The notes under the pieces are model-generated. The model did no database searches. It was not told where the DNA came from and saw nothing but the letters and a program-made list of their open reading frames with translations. This document shows positions 14,889 through 30,807 of a DNA stretch of 64,000 nucleotides, in pieces. This DNA comes from Theobroma cacao (taxonomy: Eukaryota; Streptophyta; Magnoliopsida; Malvales; Malvaceae): the NCBI RefSeq assembly GCF_000208745.1, contig NC_030854.1, positions 124,001 through 188,000 of the forward strand, read 5' to 3'. A program made the translations under genes and the position numbers. Position 1 is the stretch's first letter; each line of letters opens with the position of its first letter.

Positions 14889-16880
14889 ATGATGCATTGG
14901 CTCAGGTTTACCAATTTGGTTTCGCTTGTATTTCTGGGTTTTGCCTTCTTTCTGTATTTTCACATCTACCCATCTTCTTCCCATCAAAACATGGCAGAAA
15001 ACGCCCCCAAGTCAGTGTATGAATTCACTGTCAAGGTATTGATTTATTTCTTTTAAGTTATTTCTTCATTAATTTGGATAGGCACTGTTGATTTGCTGAG
15101 AGATGAGATCAGAAAGAAAGATTTGTTTTTTATCCTTAAAAGTTGAATTACTTTCCACAAAGTTTGTTAATTGGCTGCATATTGCTTCCTTTGATGACAA
15201 AAACTAGAAGTGGGATTCTTTCTCTTCTTCCTTTTCTCCCAGTGGTTTTGTTAAATAATAAGAAAGGCATGATAGCTACTTTTCAATCTTTGCATTTTGC
15301 TGTCCTTCGAATTCTGTTCTGGGTTTACAATGAAATTCTCAAATTTGCATTCATATCAAAGCGTTGTTCCTTTCTACATCATCTTTGAGCTCTTTATTCC
15401 TTAGTTTCATTGGTACTGATACAGTTCACGAGTCATGTGCAAGCATTTACCCCATTGCTATTGCAGATTTAGCAGGAAATGCGCAGCATGATCTGATCTC
15501 CCTCCCCCGGGCACCTTCTTTTCTAATGTATTCTGATTGGACTCTGTGAATAAAAACAGCATATAACTCTTGAGATATTTTTATTTTTATTTTTTTGCTT
15601 CTTTTGTGTGTGCATCTATCTATCATCGCTTTTTAATATTGAGTGTTCATTGTATACATCAGTATCTGTTTAATTGTTTAATAATAATAATAATAATAAT
15701 AACTCAAACTTCTACTTAATAATATGTTGCTGCTGTCAAATTAATTTGCAGGACATTCGCGGAAATGATGTAAGTTTAAGTGAATACAGCGGGAAAGTTC
15801 TCCTGATTGTGAATGTTGCTTCAAAATGGTAATCTGCTTGATCAGTTACATGGCTTGATTTTTCAGCATAACCAATTTCTTATTCTATCTTCAACGATGA
15901 CTTACACTTTTTAACTATTCATGTTGAACATCATTTTGTGATGTCTTGTTGTCCCTTTTGGCAGTGGTTTAACGCACTCAAACTACAAGGAACTCAATGT
16001 GTTGTATGAAAAATACAAAAACCAAGGTCTGTTACTTCTCATAAATTGGAGACCTTCTAATGTCTGTCTAATGGTTTGAAGCCTGTAAATGTTGGAGTGT
16101 ATTGTCCTGGCAGGATTTGAGATATTGGCATTTCCTTGCAACCAGTTTGCCGGACAAGAACCAGGTACCAATGAACATATTCAGGAAGTAGCATGCACAA
16201 TGTTCAAAGCAGAATTCCCAATATTTGATAAGGTAAGAAATATGTAGACAACTGTTATGAATACTTATTCTGTGGTAATGTCGTATTCTCTGATTTTCTT
16301 GTTCAAGTGTAGTTTTTAGGGAAAAAAAATTACTGTTTCCTATTACAATTGGCAATGTTAGCTTGTTGTAGCTTCCCTCCCTTATCTCCCACCCTATGCC
16401 TCCTTGGCATGAAAAGTACACTGATTGATTTATATACTACCGTGACACAATCTGGATTTTTCTATTTCCTTTTGAGGCAATAGTTTCTATACAAAGAAGC
16501 AGCAAACTGCTTAGAACTTACAGATTCATGAAAATGCATGCATACCTATGTTTTCTAATACGTAACATCTGGCTATTGTAGGTTGAGGTAAATGGAAAGA
16601 ATTCAGCACCTCTTTACAAGTTTCTAAAATCTGTAAAGGGTGGATATTTCGGAGATGCTATCAAGTGGAACTTCACAAAGTTTTTGGTAGATAAAGAAGG
16701 GAAAGTTGTGGAGAGATATGCTCCAACTACATCACCTCTCAAAATTGAGGTTAGAGCTCTTTTATTTTTTCCATATCACTTGACAGACGCCAGTAAAAAA
16801 GTGTAAAATTCCAGCTAATTGTTCCTCGTTGCACTTCTCTCTCGCAGAAGGACATACAGAAACTACTAGGATCGTCTTGA
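14889..16880 (+). CDS. GPX: Glutathione peroxidase, plant thioredoxin-dependent type (6 exons)
   Basis: Reduces hydrogen peroxide and lipid hydroperoxides; plant members use Cys rather than selenocysteine and are regenerated by thioredoxin. Exons: 14889-15035, 15752-15828, 15965-16026, 16114-16232, 16582-16749, 16848-16880; 201 aa if translated from the first ATG. Peroxidatic Cys is about residue 75 in SKCG, the FPCNQF Cys about 104, and the probable resolving Cys about 123. The WNFTKFLVD segment is intact. Residues 5-30 form a hydrophobic stretch ending in YPSS, resembling the membrane anchor of Arabidopsis GPX3, whereas the core looks closer to GPX2. A second in-frame ATG at 14991 (Met35, MAENAPKS) gives a normal-length soluble form. 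Family assignment is firm; the exact paralogue and compartment are not. Confidence 0.92.
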
Positions 16881-18359
16881 TTGTCGAGGTATGAAGCTAC
16901 CACTTATCTAGCACCACAGATGCTGCAATGGCATAAATCATACAATTTCTCCAGGTCCATAACATGATTTGAGTGATTGCAGCATCTGATTCCACCCTTT
17001 TTTGCTTTGATCTTGCAGCAGCGCACAAGGGACATTGCCTGGAACTTCCAGGGAGTACATGGATCTAAAGCTTGGTTAGTGTTTGGCGGGCTTAGATTGG
17101 TGGTGTTTATCTCATTGCTATCTAATGTATCAGGATGGATGATTACAAGTTCAACCATGAATTATCTGTGTGGAGCTTTTACCCATAGGGTTGGTTGCAA
17201 GGCTAGTCATAAAATAATCTGTAATAATTTGTGACAGGTTTTCTCAATGAATCCAAAAACAAAAAACTACTTCCATCAATCATATACTATTTTCATATCC
17301 CGGTTAAGATCAGAGTGGCTGCTGATTGGAAGATTTGCTATCAAGAGTAAGCAATAATTCTTCCAAGCAAATAGTATAAGCAATAATTCTTCCAAGCAAA
17401 TAGTATAAGTAAAGATTAAAAGGTTTACAGCTTCTGGCAAATCAAATTCTTTCTCTAGTATACTGTTTCAATATTAAATTCGGTAACAGAAAAAACTCTT
17501 TCTATTTTCTGCAAAACAGCCAGAGCCCAAACATGTTTATCTGATGAAGAGTTATTGGTCCTCTAAGGTCTCTAAAATGCACTTCATCTTCGAGAAGTTG
17601 GTTATACAAAAAGATCATATCTGTTTTGCTCAGATCATTGATGATACAGCTGTATGTTCACCAGTCCGAAAGATCATATCTGCTTTGCTCAGAAGGTCTC
17701 AACGAACCAACTTGTGGTGGTTCAACCGAACTTGCTCCCGCGTTTCTATCTCCTCCAAAACAAAGTCGCACATGATAATGTCATGGACAGAAATAAATAA
17801 CCACCAACGGTTGTCCATAAATTGTGAAGTGTAGAAACGGGCCAGCAATTCGCATAGAACTTGATCAATCCAACATAGCTTCAAACAGTTCAAGAAAGGC
17901 GTCCCCTTGATGTTTCAAGAACCATGCAATGATTCTACTTGACTCCATTTTAATTTGAGCAGTTCCATCCGGAAGTTCTTGCCTTGAAGGACAGAGAGAG
18001 CATAGAAAATATTAGTTCTTTCTATTAGAGATTTCTTACTGAATGCTAACAAGCAAACATTCTTAAGAATTTGTTCCCATTTGGTATTAAAAAATGAGGT
18101 ATCCACCTTGTTATTCTTGGCAGCATGTCAGGTTTGTCCCAAATTTCCCCTTCAACCCTTGGCAAGGTAAGAGGGAACCTGATTAAGAAAGGAGCTTGTT
18201 AAAGTTTAATATTGAGATACATGGACTCAAGATCTTTTCTTTTTTTTAACCAAATGGACTGCAAGAACTTAAATCAAGCCTAATTCAGCCCTTTGAAATC
18301 TCAAATAACAGAGAACAAAGTTAAAAACTTACTGCCTGCTGATAGCTTACTAAGAACTT
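16881..18359. other. GPX 3' region and spacer before a PPR gene
   Basis: The first few hundred bases probably hold the GPX 3' untranslated region. A perfect 29-bp tandem duplication lies at 17349-17406, and a diverged direct repeat containing GATCATATCTG occurs near 17612 and 17673. Minus-strand reading frames at 17699-17893 and 17915-18106 resemble no family I know and are interrupted. No gene is called. Confidence 0.5.
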
Positions 18360-20078
18360 CTAGTTTTTTCTCTCCTCGTCATGCTTGCAAACTTTATCCA
18401 TCTTGTCAAGCAATTCACGAGCTATTTTCAACTTACCATACTTTTGAAATGCCTGTTGGAAAGCATCACATACATACACTGGTGGGTGGAAACCTTTTCC
18501 AATCATCAAGTTCAGTTTCTGATAAGCAACTTCCAATTGACCAACTTTACAGTGCTTGAGCAAGATCTGTGTTTCCAATTTACCTTCCAATTTGAAACAC
18601 AAATCCACCTGCCCATTTTCCGTCAAAAGTTTGTCCACCAAAGTAAATGTGTGAAAATTTGGAGTCAAACCCAGGCCCAACATTTCTGTCAACAAACTGT
18701 AAGCAGCTTTCCAATTCCTTGCTTCACAATAAGCATTGACTAGAGCATTATAGGTTACATTATCAGGAAGACATCTCTCTTTGTTCATAATCTTGAACAC
18801 CCTTTCAGCATCATCCAAAATTCCTGCTTTGCATAGCATGCAAATCATGGAGTTATAAACAACCAACTTTGGCTTCACACCAAGGGATAGCGTTCTCCCA
18901 AACAAAAAGCTAGCTTTCTCGACCAAATTACGTTCACAGAAAGCTTGCACAAGAACAGAATAGCCCTCTTCCAAGCAACTCATCTTTCTCTGCTCAACAA
19001 CCTTCAGAATCTTAAATGCTTCTTCCAACTTCTCCAATCTACATAGCTCTGACAGAAGCTGAACTATAACAAAAGCACTAGGTAACAAACCCGAATCATG
19101 AGCTTTCCGAAACACAGAAACTGCAGGCTCTATAGCACCCTTCTTTGAGCTCACATTTGGAACCAAAATTGTAAATGGTCTAGAAACATTTTTCACTCTA
19201 ACTTTCTCAATTGCTCCTTCCTTAGCACTTAACAAACACAACTGCCCAATAAGAACATTCACTGCTGACCTGGTCGGGACCAAACCCGCTCTATGCATTT
19301 TGTGAAAAACCTGGAGGGCAGTCTCAAGCCTACCAAATTTACATAAACCAACAAGAATATTACTATATGAATAGGTATCGGGAACATCAATCCTGTGAAA
19401 AATAGTGAGGGCAACATCAATCAGTTCCCCAGATGTCTCCTTCTTGCAAAGCACATAGAGAATATTGTTACAGACAATATTATCAGGTTTACACCTAAAT
19501 GTAGTTTCCATTTCTTGAAACAGAGAAAGGGCTTCTGCAACCCTCCCCTGCCTACCCAAAAACCTAATACAAATTGAAAAAACCCGGCACGAAAGCCCCC
19601 CCTTATGAGACAAGATAGTGAGCAAGAGACAGTTGATATCATCAAAGAGCTTCCTCCTACCCAAGAAATCAGCCATGTACTCAATGACACAGTCATCAAA
19701 CTGGAAACCCGTTTGGGTTCCAGCCCAGGAGAAGAACTCCAAGGTTTTAACTCTACCTAACTGCTTATAATTCATCAGAATATGAAGCACAAGTTTTGAA
19801 TTTAACTTGTCGTTATAATCCTTTAACAAGTCATCAAAATCTTTACATTGGACGGTCGGAGCAGAGAGCAAAGCAGCAATGGAACGAACAGCAGAAGAAC
19901 TTACAGCTTTTGAAGCTGAAACTTGAGGCAATTGCTTGGTAAGTGATAAGGGATAGTTGGTGGCGGTTCTTGGCGTTGAAGAAAATGGAGAAGAGTGAAG
20001 AAAGAATTCTGAGCAAGATGAGATTTTGAGGAGATTTGAGAACAAATCGCGACCTCCATGTCTACCAGCACGCAGCAT
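18360..20078 (-). CDS. Pentatricopeptide repeat protein, P class, intronless (572 aa)
   Basis: PPR proteins bind organellar RNA in a sequence-specific way and act in processing, stability or translation. One uninterrupted frame begins at the ATG at 20078. The first 45 or so residues are rich in Ser, Thr and Arg and low in acidic residues, as in a mitochondrial or chloroplast targeting peptide. From about residue 150 there are tandem 35-residue helical repeats with the usual signatures, such as TYNALVNAYCEA, YNSMICMLCKAG, YSNILVGLCKFG and repeated GRLETALQVF-type second helices. The middle region (about 285-330) departs from the consensus, and the C-terminus is Lys-rich. No DYW or E domain is seen, so RNA editing by this protein is unlikely. 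The absence of introns is typical of plant PPR genes. I cannot name the orthologue or its RNA target. Confidence 0.9.
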   Translation of the reverse strand: MLRAGRHGGRDLFSNLLKISSCSEFFLHSSPFSSTPRTATNYPLSLTKQLPQVSASKAVSSSAVRSIAALLSAPTVQCKDFDDLLKDYNDKLNSKLVLHILMNYKQLGRVKTLEFFSWAGTQTGFQFDDCVIEYMADFLGRRKLFDDINCLLLTILSHKGGLSCRVFSICIRFLGRQGRVAEALSLFQEMETTFRCKPDNIVCNNILYVLCKKETSGELIDVALTIFHRIDVPDTYSYSNILVGLCKFGRLETALQVFHKMHRAGLVPTRSAVNVLIGQLCLLSAKEGAIEKVRVKNVSRPFTILVPNVSSKKGAIEPAVSVFRKAHDSGLLPSAFVIVQLLSELCRLEKLEEAFKILKVVEQRKMSCLEEGYSVLVQAFCERNLVEKASFLFGRTLSLGVKPKLVVYNSMICMLCKAGILDDAERVFKIMNKERCLPDNVTYNALVNAYCEARNWKAAYSLLTEMLGLGLTPNFHTFTLVDKLLTENGQVDLCFKLEGKLETQILLKHCKVGQLEVAYQKLNLMIGKGFHPPVYVCDAFQQAFQKYGKLKIARELLDKMDKVCKHDEERKN

Positions 20079-21765
20079 TAGATGAGTGAAGGGCAGAACA
20101 CAAGAGTCGTGAGTTTCCAGTTGTTACGCAGCTTGGGTACTACGGACTTCGGAGCTTCGCTCGGTGTCGTTTAAACCGGTCTGCATCCCGCACAACTTAG
20201 CTCGAGCCGGCTAAAGTTTTTCGCTTCGAAATAAATAGAGGATAATTTTTATTCCTCCAAAATTTCATTTACATGTTATTTTGTTTATCAATTTCTTTTC
20301 ATTAAATTATACAATTAGTGATTATTCTTTATAAAAAAAATGTGAATTCAATCCTGTACAATAATTTATGTAAATTAAATTTTTATATTTTTTTTAATTT
20401 ATTAATTTCTAACACCATTAAATTTTTTGTTCACGTAATATTTTGCCTAAGTGCTAACATGACATTTCTTAACATAACAAAACGCTGACGTGGCACTTGC
20501 TAATCACGACATTTTACCACATGAAAGTGACAATACCAAGATCATACCGCAGTAATTAAATGACCAAAATAAATTGTCGGATGGCCAACACAAGAATTAA
20601 TGATCTAAGCATTCTTCCATTTCTTCTTGGTCAATTTTGCTTTTAATAAGTTTCTTCTTACCAAGTCTTTCCCATTATACGTGTACCAATTGTTTACAAA
20701 ATTTGAAACGCTTGATTAAATCCCTACTTTGACACGCAACAATTTGTCAATTAACAGTCCAAATTTTGTTGGGCATTCCGATTAACGTCCAGAGTTGAGG
20801 ATAACTGATAACCAGGACTTTTGTCAAAATGAAACTGATACACAAATGGTCTAAAGCCATAATCCATGTGTCATGGTTAGCCAGATCAGGCAACACTTTC
20901 CATGAGAAAGAAACCCTTTCTCTATTCCCTTCAACCAATCATATTTGAAAACAAGTATCAAAAGCCATGCCCACAATTCAAGGCATGGGAAGAATACAAG
21001 CGATGAACATGGGGAGAGATTTCTGTGATTGATTGAAATTTTGGAAGAGATGCATGCTTTGCCCTTCCTTCTCCTCCACTTGTTTTTTCCCTCATTCTCA
21101 ACTGCTTCCGCCCATACCAGTAAAGTGAGTAATCATCTATCCATAAAATGGATAAACACAAAAGTCAGTCCTATTGTTAGCGAAGTTGAGCATTATGGTA
21201 CTCAGAGGCTGTCACATTCAGTAGTTACCACCATAACAATCAGAGCATAGGTAAGAGGAATCACGTATAGTTCATCATCGCAGTTAGATTAGTTACCTCA
21301 GCAAATGCAGAGGTCTGCAACTAGTTGGTGAAGCTCTACTGGAGGCTCTCACCACTGCATACAAACCAACAGAAGGTTGGACTTCATCGAGAGATCAAAC
21401 ACGAAGTACAGTAACAGTTAGAAGAAGCTAACATAAGAAGATTTCATTTATTCATAGCTTAAATTATTTTCAATGCGCTGGATACAATACCATAATAAGA
21501 TATCTTAGTCTCCGCAGAATTAGGTCAGACTCATACGAGCATTCAGTTAATCTCAAACCTGAAACGTCTTTCTCATCCCTTTCTTCTTCTCCTACTCCTT
21601 GCAGCTGGTCCATATTAAAAAGTTTTGGCAGGTCCGTTCCCAACAATTGCAGGAAATTTCATTCCCACCAGACATGGAACAGCAGAGCACTAGCTCTACA
21701 TGAAGGATTCAGGCTGTTGATGCTTATGATTGAGAAATATTGATCCATTTTCGGCAATGAATCTT
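20079..21765. other. Spacer between PPR and DUF1685 genes
   Basis: The first part should be the PPR promoter. An isolated possible signal-peptide exon occurs at 21050-21124 on the plus strand and is treated as a finding. The stretch just below 21766 is likely the 3' untranslated region of the DUF1685 gene. I see no other gene. Confidence 0.5.
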
Positions 21766-22761
21766 TCAGCTGCATAATTTAACAGTGCAAGCCACAGCCT
21801 GTGCCCAGAATTTGAGCCTTGCTTTAACATCTTCTGGATGGTCACCTGTATGCACAAAAACAGAAACTGAAGGTTAAAGCCCGTAGTTTTTGTCTTTTTG
21901 TCCTGACAAGAAGTCATCTAGACACGGTTTGCAGGGACTACATGCAAGAAAATTCCGAGTATCAGAACAAGTTGCATCATGTTTCTACTTTTTTCCTGCA
22001 AAGATTTGTATAAAACTTTAAGCAGATGTGATTAAATTAGGGTCAGGGATTTCTCAAAATCAATGCAAAACATGAAAATTCAAACAACTTAGATCTCCAT
22101 TTCATATACTACCAACGAATGCCAGAACACTCTTAAACCAAAATAACTCACTTCAAAACAATGGCAAAGGAAAACGCAGCATTGCAATAGAAAATGTGTA
22201 AAATAATATCTAATGGCAAATGGGCTGAAGCATAATAAGGAACTTAGAAAAGAAAAATGACTGACCAGGACTGGAGATCTTCCAATTGGCGATGGGGCTG
22301 GAGACGGTTTCGGCGGTGGTGTCTGGAGATGGATCAGGGGACTTCTGGTGCTCGTCCAAGTACTTCTGAGACATAGAGTAACATAGCTCGAGCGCAGGCA
22401 AGGTGTTGCAAAGCTCAGGAATTTCTTCGTAGCTGAATCCGAACCCCAGATCCAAACACCCTTTCAGTTCGTCGAGATCTTCGTCTGTCAAGCTCTTTGT
22501 CCTCGTCAAATCATCCTCCTTATCCAACGCCTCCACGTACCCCTCCAGCAACACCTGATTCTTCTTCTTCTTCTTGCCGATCTTATCTTCGTTGTTGCTG
22601 CTGTCGTCGTCGTCGTCGTCTTGATCGATCTTGGTCCATTCTCGACGTTCCTGATCGACGAAGCTCTCCGCGGCTGCTGTCGTCGTTTCCTCTTCTTGGG
22701 CTTGGTAGATTGAGTTCCTGATGGAAACCCATGATTCTGTTTGAGATGAAGATCCCACCAT
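21766..22761 (-). CDS. DUF1685 family protein (2 exons, 191 aa)
   Basis: Plant-specific protein of unknown biochemical role. Exon 1 is 22761-22266 and exon 2 is 21845-21766, joined in phase 1 by a GT-AG intron. The family core is clear: SLTDEDLDELKGCLDLGFGF, then EIPELCNTLPALELCYSMSQ, and at the C-terminus HPEDVKARLKFWAQAVACTV followed by KLCS and the stop. The N-terminal third is polar and low in complexity: an acidic Asp run (six residues), an Asn/Glu patch and a five-Lys tract that could act as a nuclear signal, which is inference only. The ATG at 22761 (MVGSSSQ) is the first true ATG; the open frame upstream begins with GTG. Length is normal for the family. Confidence 0.92.
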
Positions 22762-22840
22762 GTTTGTTTCCCTTCCTTTGTTTTCACTGGAATACTTTTT
22801 CACAGCGTTTGATTTGTTTTGGAGCTAAGGAGCCTCAGCG

Positions 22841-22849
22841 CTTATAAAG
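22841..22849 (-). promoter_or_regulatory. TATA-like box of the DUF1685 gene
   Basis: TTTATAAG on the minus strand lies about 80 bases upstream of the ATG at 22761, a plausible distance for a plant core promoter with a short leader. Confidence 0.45.
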
Positions 22850-23080
22850 CTGCCCCCCAACAAAATTTGCGCTCTTTCTCTGTCTTCTTTTTTAAATTAG
22901 TATTTACTATAAGACCGAAAAAATTGTATATGTATGTCTGTGCATGATGCATATGGATCATGATGGTCTCATTTATCAGAATATAAACATGGGTATGCCA
23001 GATGGAAAGACGATGTGGTGTAGAATAGGATTACGCGTCCAGTGACAGCTGTAGAAGAGAGTGACGGAATCGGAAGGGGA

Positions 23081-23086
23081 CACGTG
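23081..23086. promoter_or_regulatory. G-box/ABRE-like CACGTG upstream of the DUF1685 gene
   Basis: GACACGTGGTC contains a full CACGTGG element about 320 bases upstream of the start codon. Such elements bind bZIP/ABF and bHLH factors in abscisic acid, light and stress responses. Function here is inferred from sequence alone. Confidence 0.4.
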
Positions 23087-25821
23087 GTCACTAGAGGGAG
23101 GGCCCCACCATGTGTGTTCATCACCTCTTCACCTTTGTTCTTATTGGGAAATGTGAACGCCACCGCAATTTCAATATTCAAATTTCTGCTACCTTACCAT
23201 TTTTCTTTCAATTTTGACTTTTTTGGTCTTTTTGTTTTTCATTTTTGGTATAATTGGATTCCTAATTCCCAAAAACCTAACCCAATATTGAAATTTTAAA
23301 AAATCACGGCACTCAACAGATTTGAAAATAATAATTTTTTTATCAAGAAAAAAGTATCATCTTGCATAAGGTGATTAATTAATGGGTTAATCATTAATTA
23401 TTTACTTAAATTTATCCGTTTTGAGTTCAATATATACTTCTCTCAAGCTTTGTTATTGTAATTTTTGACATTCGGTTTTGTTGTAAATAATTCATAATAA
23501 GATGTCAGAAGCAACCTTGTTGATATTATTGTTTGAATTAAGTTAATGAGGCATTGAATAATTGCGTGGAACATTAGCTATCTCGATGCATGACGCAATG
23601 AGTAAAGATTACCCTAATCTTTGGAAAACATATTTTATCTCTACAACTTTATATTATTTAATGTGAACTTTAGAATTTTATTAATAAACAAGACTCTCCC
23701 ACGTGATTAATCATTGCCATTTACATTAACTTATTAATCTTTAAAAACAAAAAGGAAAACTATTTGGCTTTATTTACTAATTAATATTTCATGTTATTAA
23801 AAACTATATTAAACGGTATTTTTTTAACACAAAAAGAGGAGTATATTTTAATTCGAAACCAAAATTAGTTAAGAATTCGTATCATTACAAGCGGATTATA
23901 TATATATATATATGTATATATATATGTGTGAACATACGAAGCAAAATCAATGATATCTTTTCCTGATATTTCTAAACGAATCAAAATTTAAAATTAAGTA
24001 TATTTTATATGAAAAAAAAATTGAAGTGAAATAAATAAATCCATCTGCCAACCTAACATCGGTTGAGCAAAGAAGGTGAGTGGTCCAGCCCAGCCATAAA
24101 AAAAACAAAAAATTACAAAAAAAAAAAGTGCAAATGGGCACATCAAGACAAGTTGCCTTCTGTGCAAAAATCCAGCCAAAATTGCTTTCCGCAAAGAAAA
24201 AGGTAATGGAAATTTATTGAGGGCCACGACGTCTGGGGATCAAGATCCTGTGGTCTGTGGAAGGATGAGGAAGAACTCGACCAACCATCCCACTCCAACA
24301 ATATTTACAACATTTTTTAAGAAAAAAACCTTAATATTTTCAGATAAGTTTGGGTTCTGTCTCATAAGAGACATGAAATATAAGACCTTTGTCTTGGTGC
24401 CAAGCATGTCGGTTTTCTTGATCAAGCCAAAACAATGGCCAATGGAAGAGGAAGACGATGGTTTAAAGATCAACTTGGTGGAAGTAGAGTATATGATACT
24501 TAGTTTTTCTCTCTATCTTGATTCTTGAGGAAAACACAATTACTTTCGATTTAGCATGCCGCCGCTGCATGGAAACAGGTACGTAATTCCATTGCATGCA
24601 TATGTTCACGTGAAATTTTGATATATATGCTACAACATAATTATATATTTTATACATGAAACTTAAATATGGCATCAATTAATTATTCGAATGATTAAAC
24701 ATTTCTTAACGTGTTAATATTAGTATATAGTAATCCAGTATTTTTGTGTTTTTCCTCTTACAAAACTCCAAAAATTGAATATTATTCAGTTTATATAAAA
24801 CTCCAACAATTTTGTATATTTATTTAATTTTTATTTCATAGATATTTAATATTTTTATGTTTATATTAAACAGTGTTAAATATTTATATTACAAAAAATT
24901 CAAATATTAATATAAAATATATCTTCAATTTTTATAAAAATAAAAAGTAAATATTTAAGAAGGAAAAAAGTATTATCCTATTATTAATGGTGTTGTATTG
25001 GTTTCTAGTAAAACTAACTTGTTGTCAGCCAGCCCGAGCTTATGGTCTAGCAATAATTCAATGTGGGTCCCAACTCATCTTTATCCACGTCGACAAGTAG
25101 TCGTACTGTCTAATGCAAAAGCCAACGGCATGGCATGACCATTATTTCATCATTGATCTGAATGACTGAATCTGATTACATTCAGGCACGTGCCGATACA
25201 TGTTACGGCCATAATCCCTTCCCCCACGTGTGAACATCTGATTGGGTGCGGCTCCCCGGTGGAAGACAATAACAGGCCAACAACCCACGTGGCCTGTCTG
25301 TCTCACTCAATAATTGCGCGGAGAAACACGAGTCTGCGTTCTTGCTTGCAGAGCAAAACTGATGAATTAAAAAAACTACTCCGCACAAAGGGGTGTAGGG
25401 GTCAGTGGGTCCCTGACCTAAAATCCGGACAGCAACATATCATTTGCATCATGGTATGGTTGTAGTATGAACATTTGTTAATGTTCATATGTAATGTTAT
25501 GTATGCCCACGGCCGGCACCATCATACACATTCTTGAAGACAATTTGGCCCACACGGTCTCCCCAATCATATGCTGCCACTTGGCCAAAACGGGCAAAGT
25601 TTTCTTTATTTTCTTTATGCGACAACTATATTTGGTATGCTAAATTATTGGAGCTTTTTGATTGTTTGGACTTTTTTCTTATACTAGTAGTATTTAATTA
25701 GTAAATGTTACTATAGCTATATATATATATATATATATAGATCTTAGATCTAACGACCACAATTAGTAATTTTCCTTGTTACATAAATAAATGTGTAGAG
25801 GCTATATATATATATATATAT

Positions 25822-25831
25822 NNNNNNNNNN
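25822..25831. other. Assembly gap (10 N)
   Basis: A run of ten undetermined bases sits inside a TA microsatellite. The sequences on both sides, TAAATAAAT followed by GTGTAGAGGC and a TA run, are nearly identical, so the two flanks may be the same locus assembled twice. Confidence 0.95.
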
Positions 25832-27322
25832 TAAATAAATAGTGTAGAGGCTATATATATATATATATATGTATATATGTAATGAAATGTTGGAGAATCT
25901 CATCTTTCATGTCAATCATTTTATGTGATTGGTAACGCAGAAATGAAGGAGTGGTTAAGAAAAATAGAAGGTTTGATGTGCAATTAGATTTGGTCGTTTA
26001 GCTAACATTATATTCATTCGTGCCGTTTTGATGGATCTCATTGACTATATAATATTAATTATTATTTTATTTTTGAGTGAATTTTCTTCCTAAAACTATA
26101 TGCTAAAAGTTGGCTTTTTTAACAGTTGGCTGAAAGGGACAAAAGAAAGAAGAAGTAGAAAGTAAATATGATGAATGCATTTATATATATTAAAAAAAAA
26201 AAAAGCAAACAAGATTTACACAACCTCACCATCATGGACACATCAAGCTTCAACTCATAATACGTTTAACTGTTTTGTGGTATGACTTTGATGATTGGTT
26301 TGGAGATTTGGTAAACGGAGATGGACAATGACTCAATTGTTTTCTAATGCTAGTATAGACTAATCGATTTTTCTTCTTTTTTAAGACTTTCTTGAGATAT
26401 AAAAGTGTTGAAAGGCCTTTGTAATTTAATGTGATAATCCTGTTAATCGTGACCATATATTCATATTCGCTAGTAAGCAAGCAAAGCTCAAGACTTTTTG
26501 AAATCACATATGAACTGATTAAACAATTCGATTATCTTATTTTTACCATCCTTATTAATGTTATTTATATATAAAGAGTTTCATTACAATTAAATAACTT
26601 TCATATCCGACCCAGAGAAATTGCTGACCAAACATAAGTAATCAGGTTCCAGGGGCAAACAGATAATTGTATTTTGATAATGTGATTGCTGCTGGCATTT
26701 GACTGTCTTGGTCGGTCCATGTGAATGCCTGGTGCCTTGATTTTCAAGATGGGTCACATTCACACATTGTTCATCTCATGATTCATGTCCGAACCATCTT
26801 CATACTCCAATTGCTGAATGGGAACAGGATCTCAGGTAACGTAGGCTCAGGTTTATGCTGTCGTTCCAAGCATCCTCGAGGATTGATCACCCCTGACGGA
26901 GGAAGAAATTGTTCTAAGAATATCAGACTAAATCTGCATTGTTGCTTTGATTGGCTTAAGTAGACACCATGCATCAAGCATTGCAATTTCCAACGGAAAT
27001 TAGGATTTTCATTGATGATAAAGAGGAAGCAAGTACACAGATGGGAATCTGCCTTTGATAAGGGGCGTCATTAAAAAAAACACACCCCTTAGACACTGTC
27101 GTAGTACATCTCCCACCATTATATACACAGCTAGAAAATACAAGCTCATGGCCATCCACGGGCTCCCGACCCTGAATCTGAAATATGAAAGAGGAGAGTC
27201 CTATGACCTATATCATCTTCATGCATAAGAATTCATATGCCTGTTTGGATATATAGACGCTAGAACAAACCATCTTGTGTCTTTATGCCAACACCTCTAA
27301 GCTAAACAAGTTCCAAGATCAC

Positions 27323-30807
<3,485 letters not shown>

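Larger units (their letters stand above)
22762..27322. other. Intergenic region with TA repeats and an assembly gap
   Basis: The right boundary is the INT1 stop codon. No protein gene is supported. TA-rich repeats occur at about 23897-23930, 25718-25739, 25800-25821 and 25853-25870. Ten Ns at 25822-25831 mark an assembly gap. Between 25190 and 25290 there are three CACGTG cores without an obvious gene. The last few hundred bases before 27322 probably carry the INT1 3' untranslated region. Confidence 0.6.

Noticed and set aside
17699..18106. Two adjacent minus-strand frames downstream of GPX as a broken gene
   Set aside because: The frames are interrupted and resemble no family I know. The nearby repeats suggest rearranged noncoding DNA.
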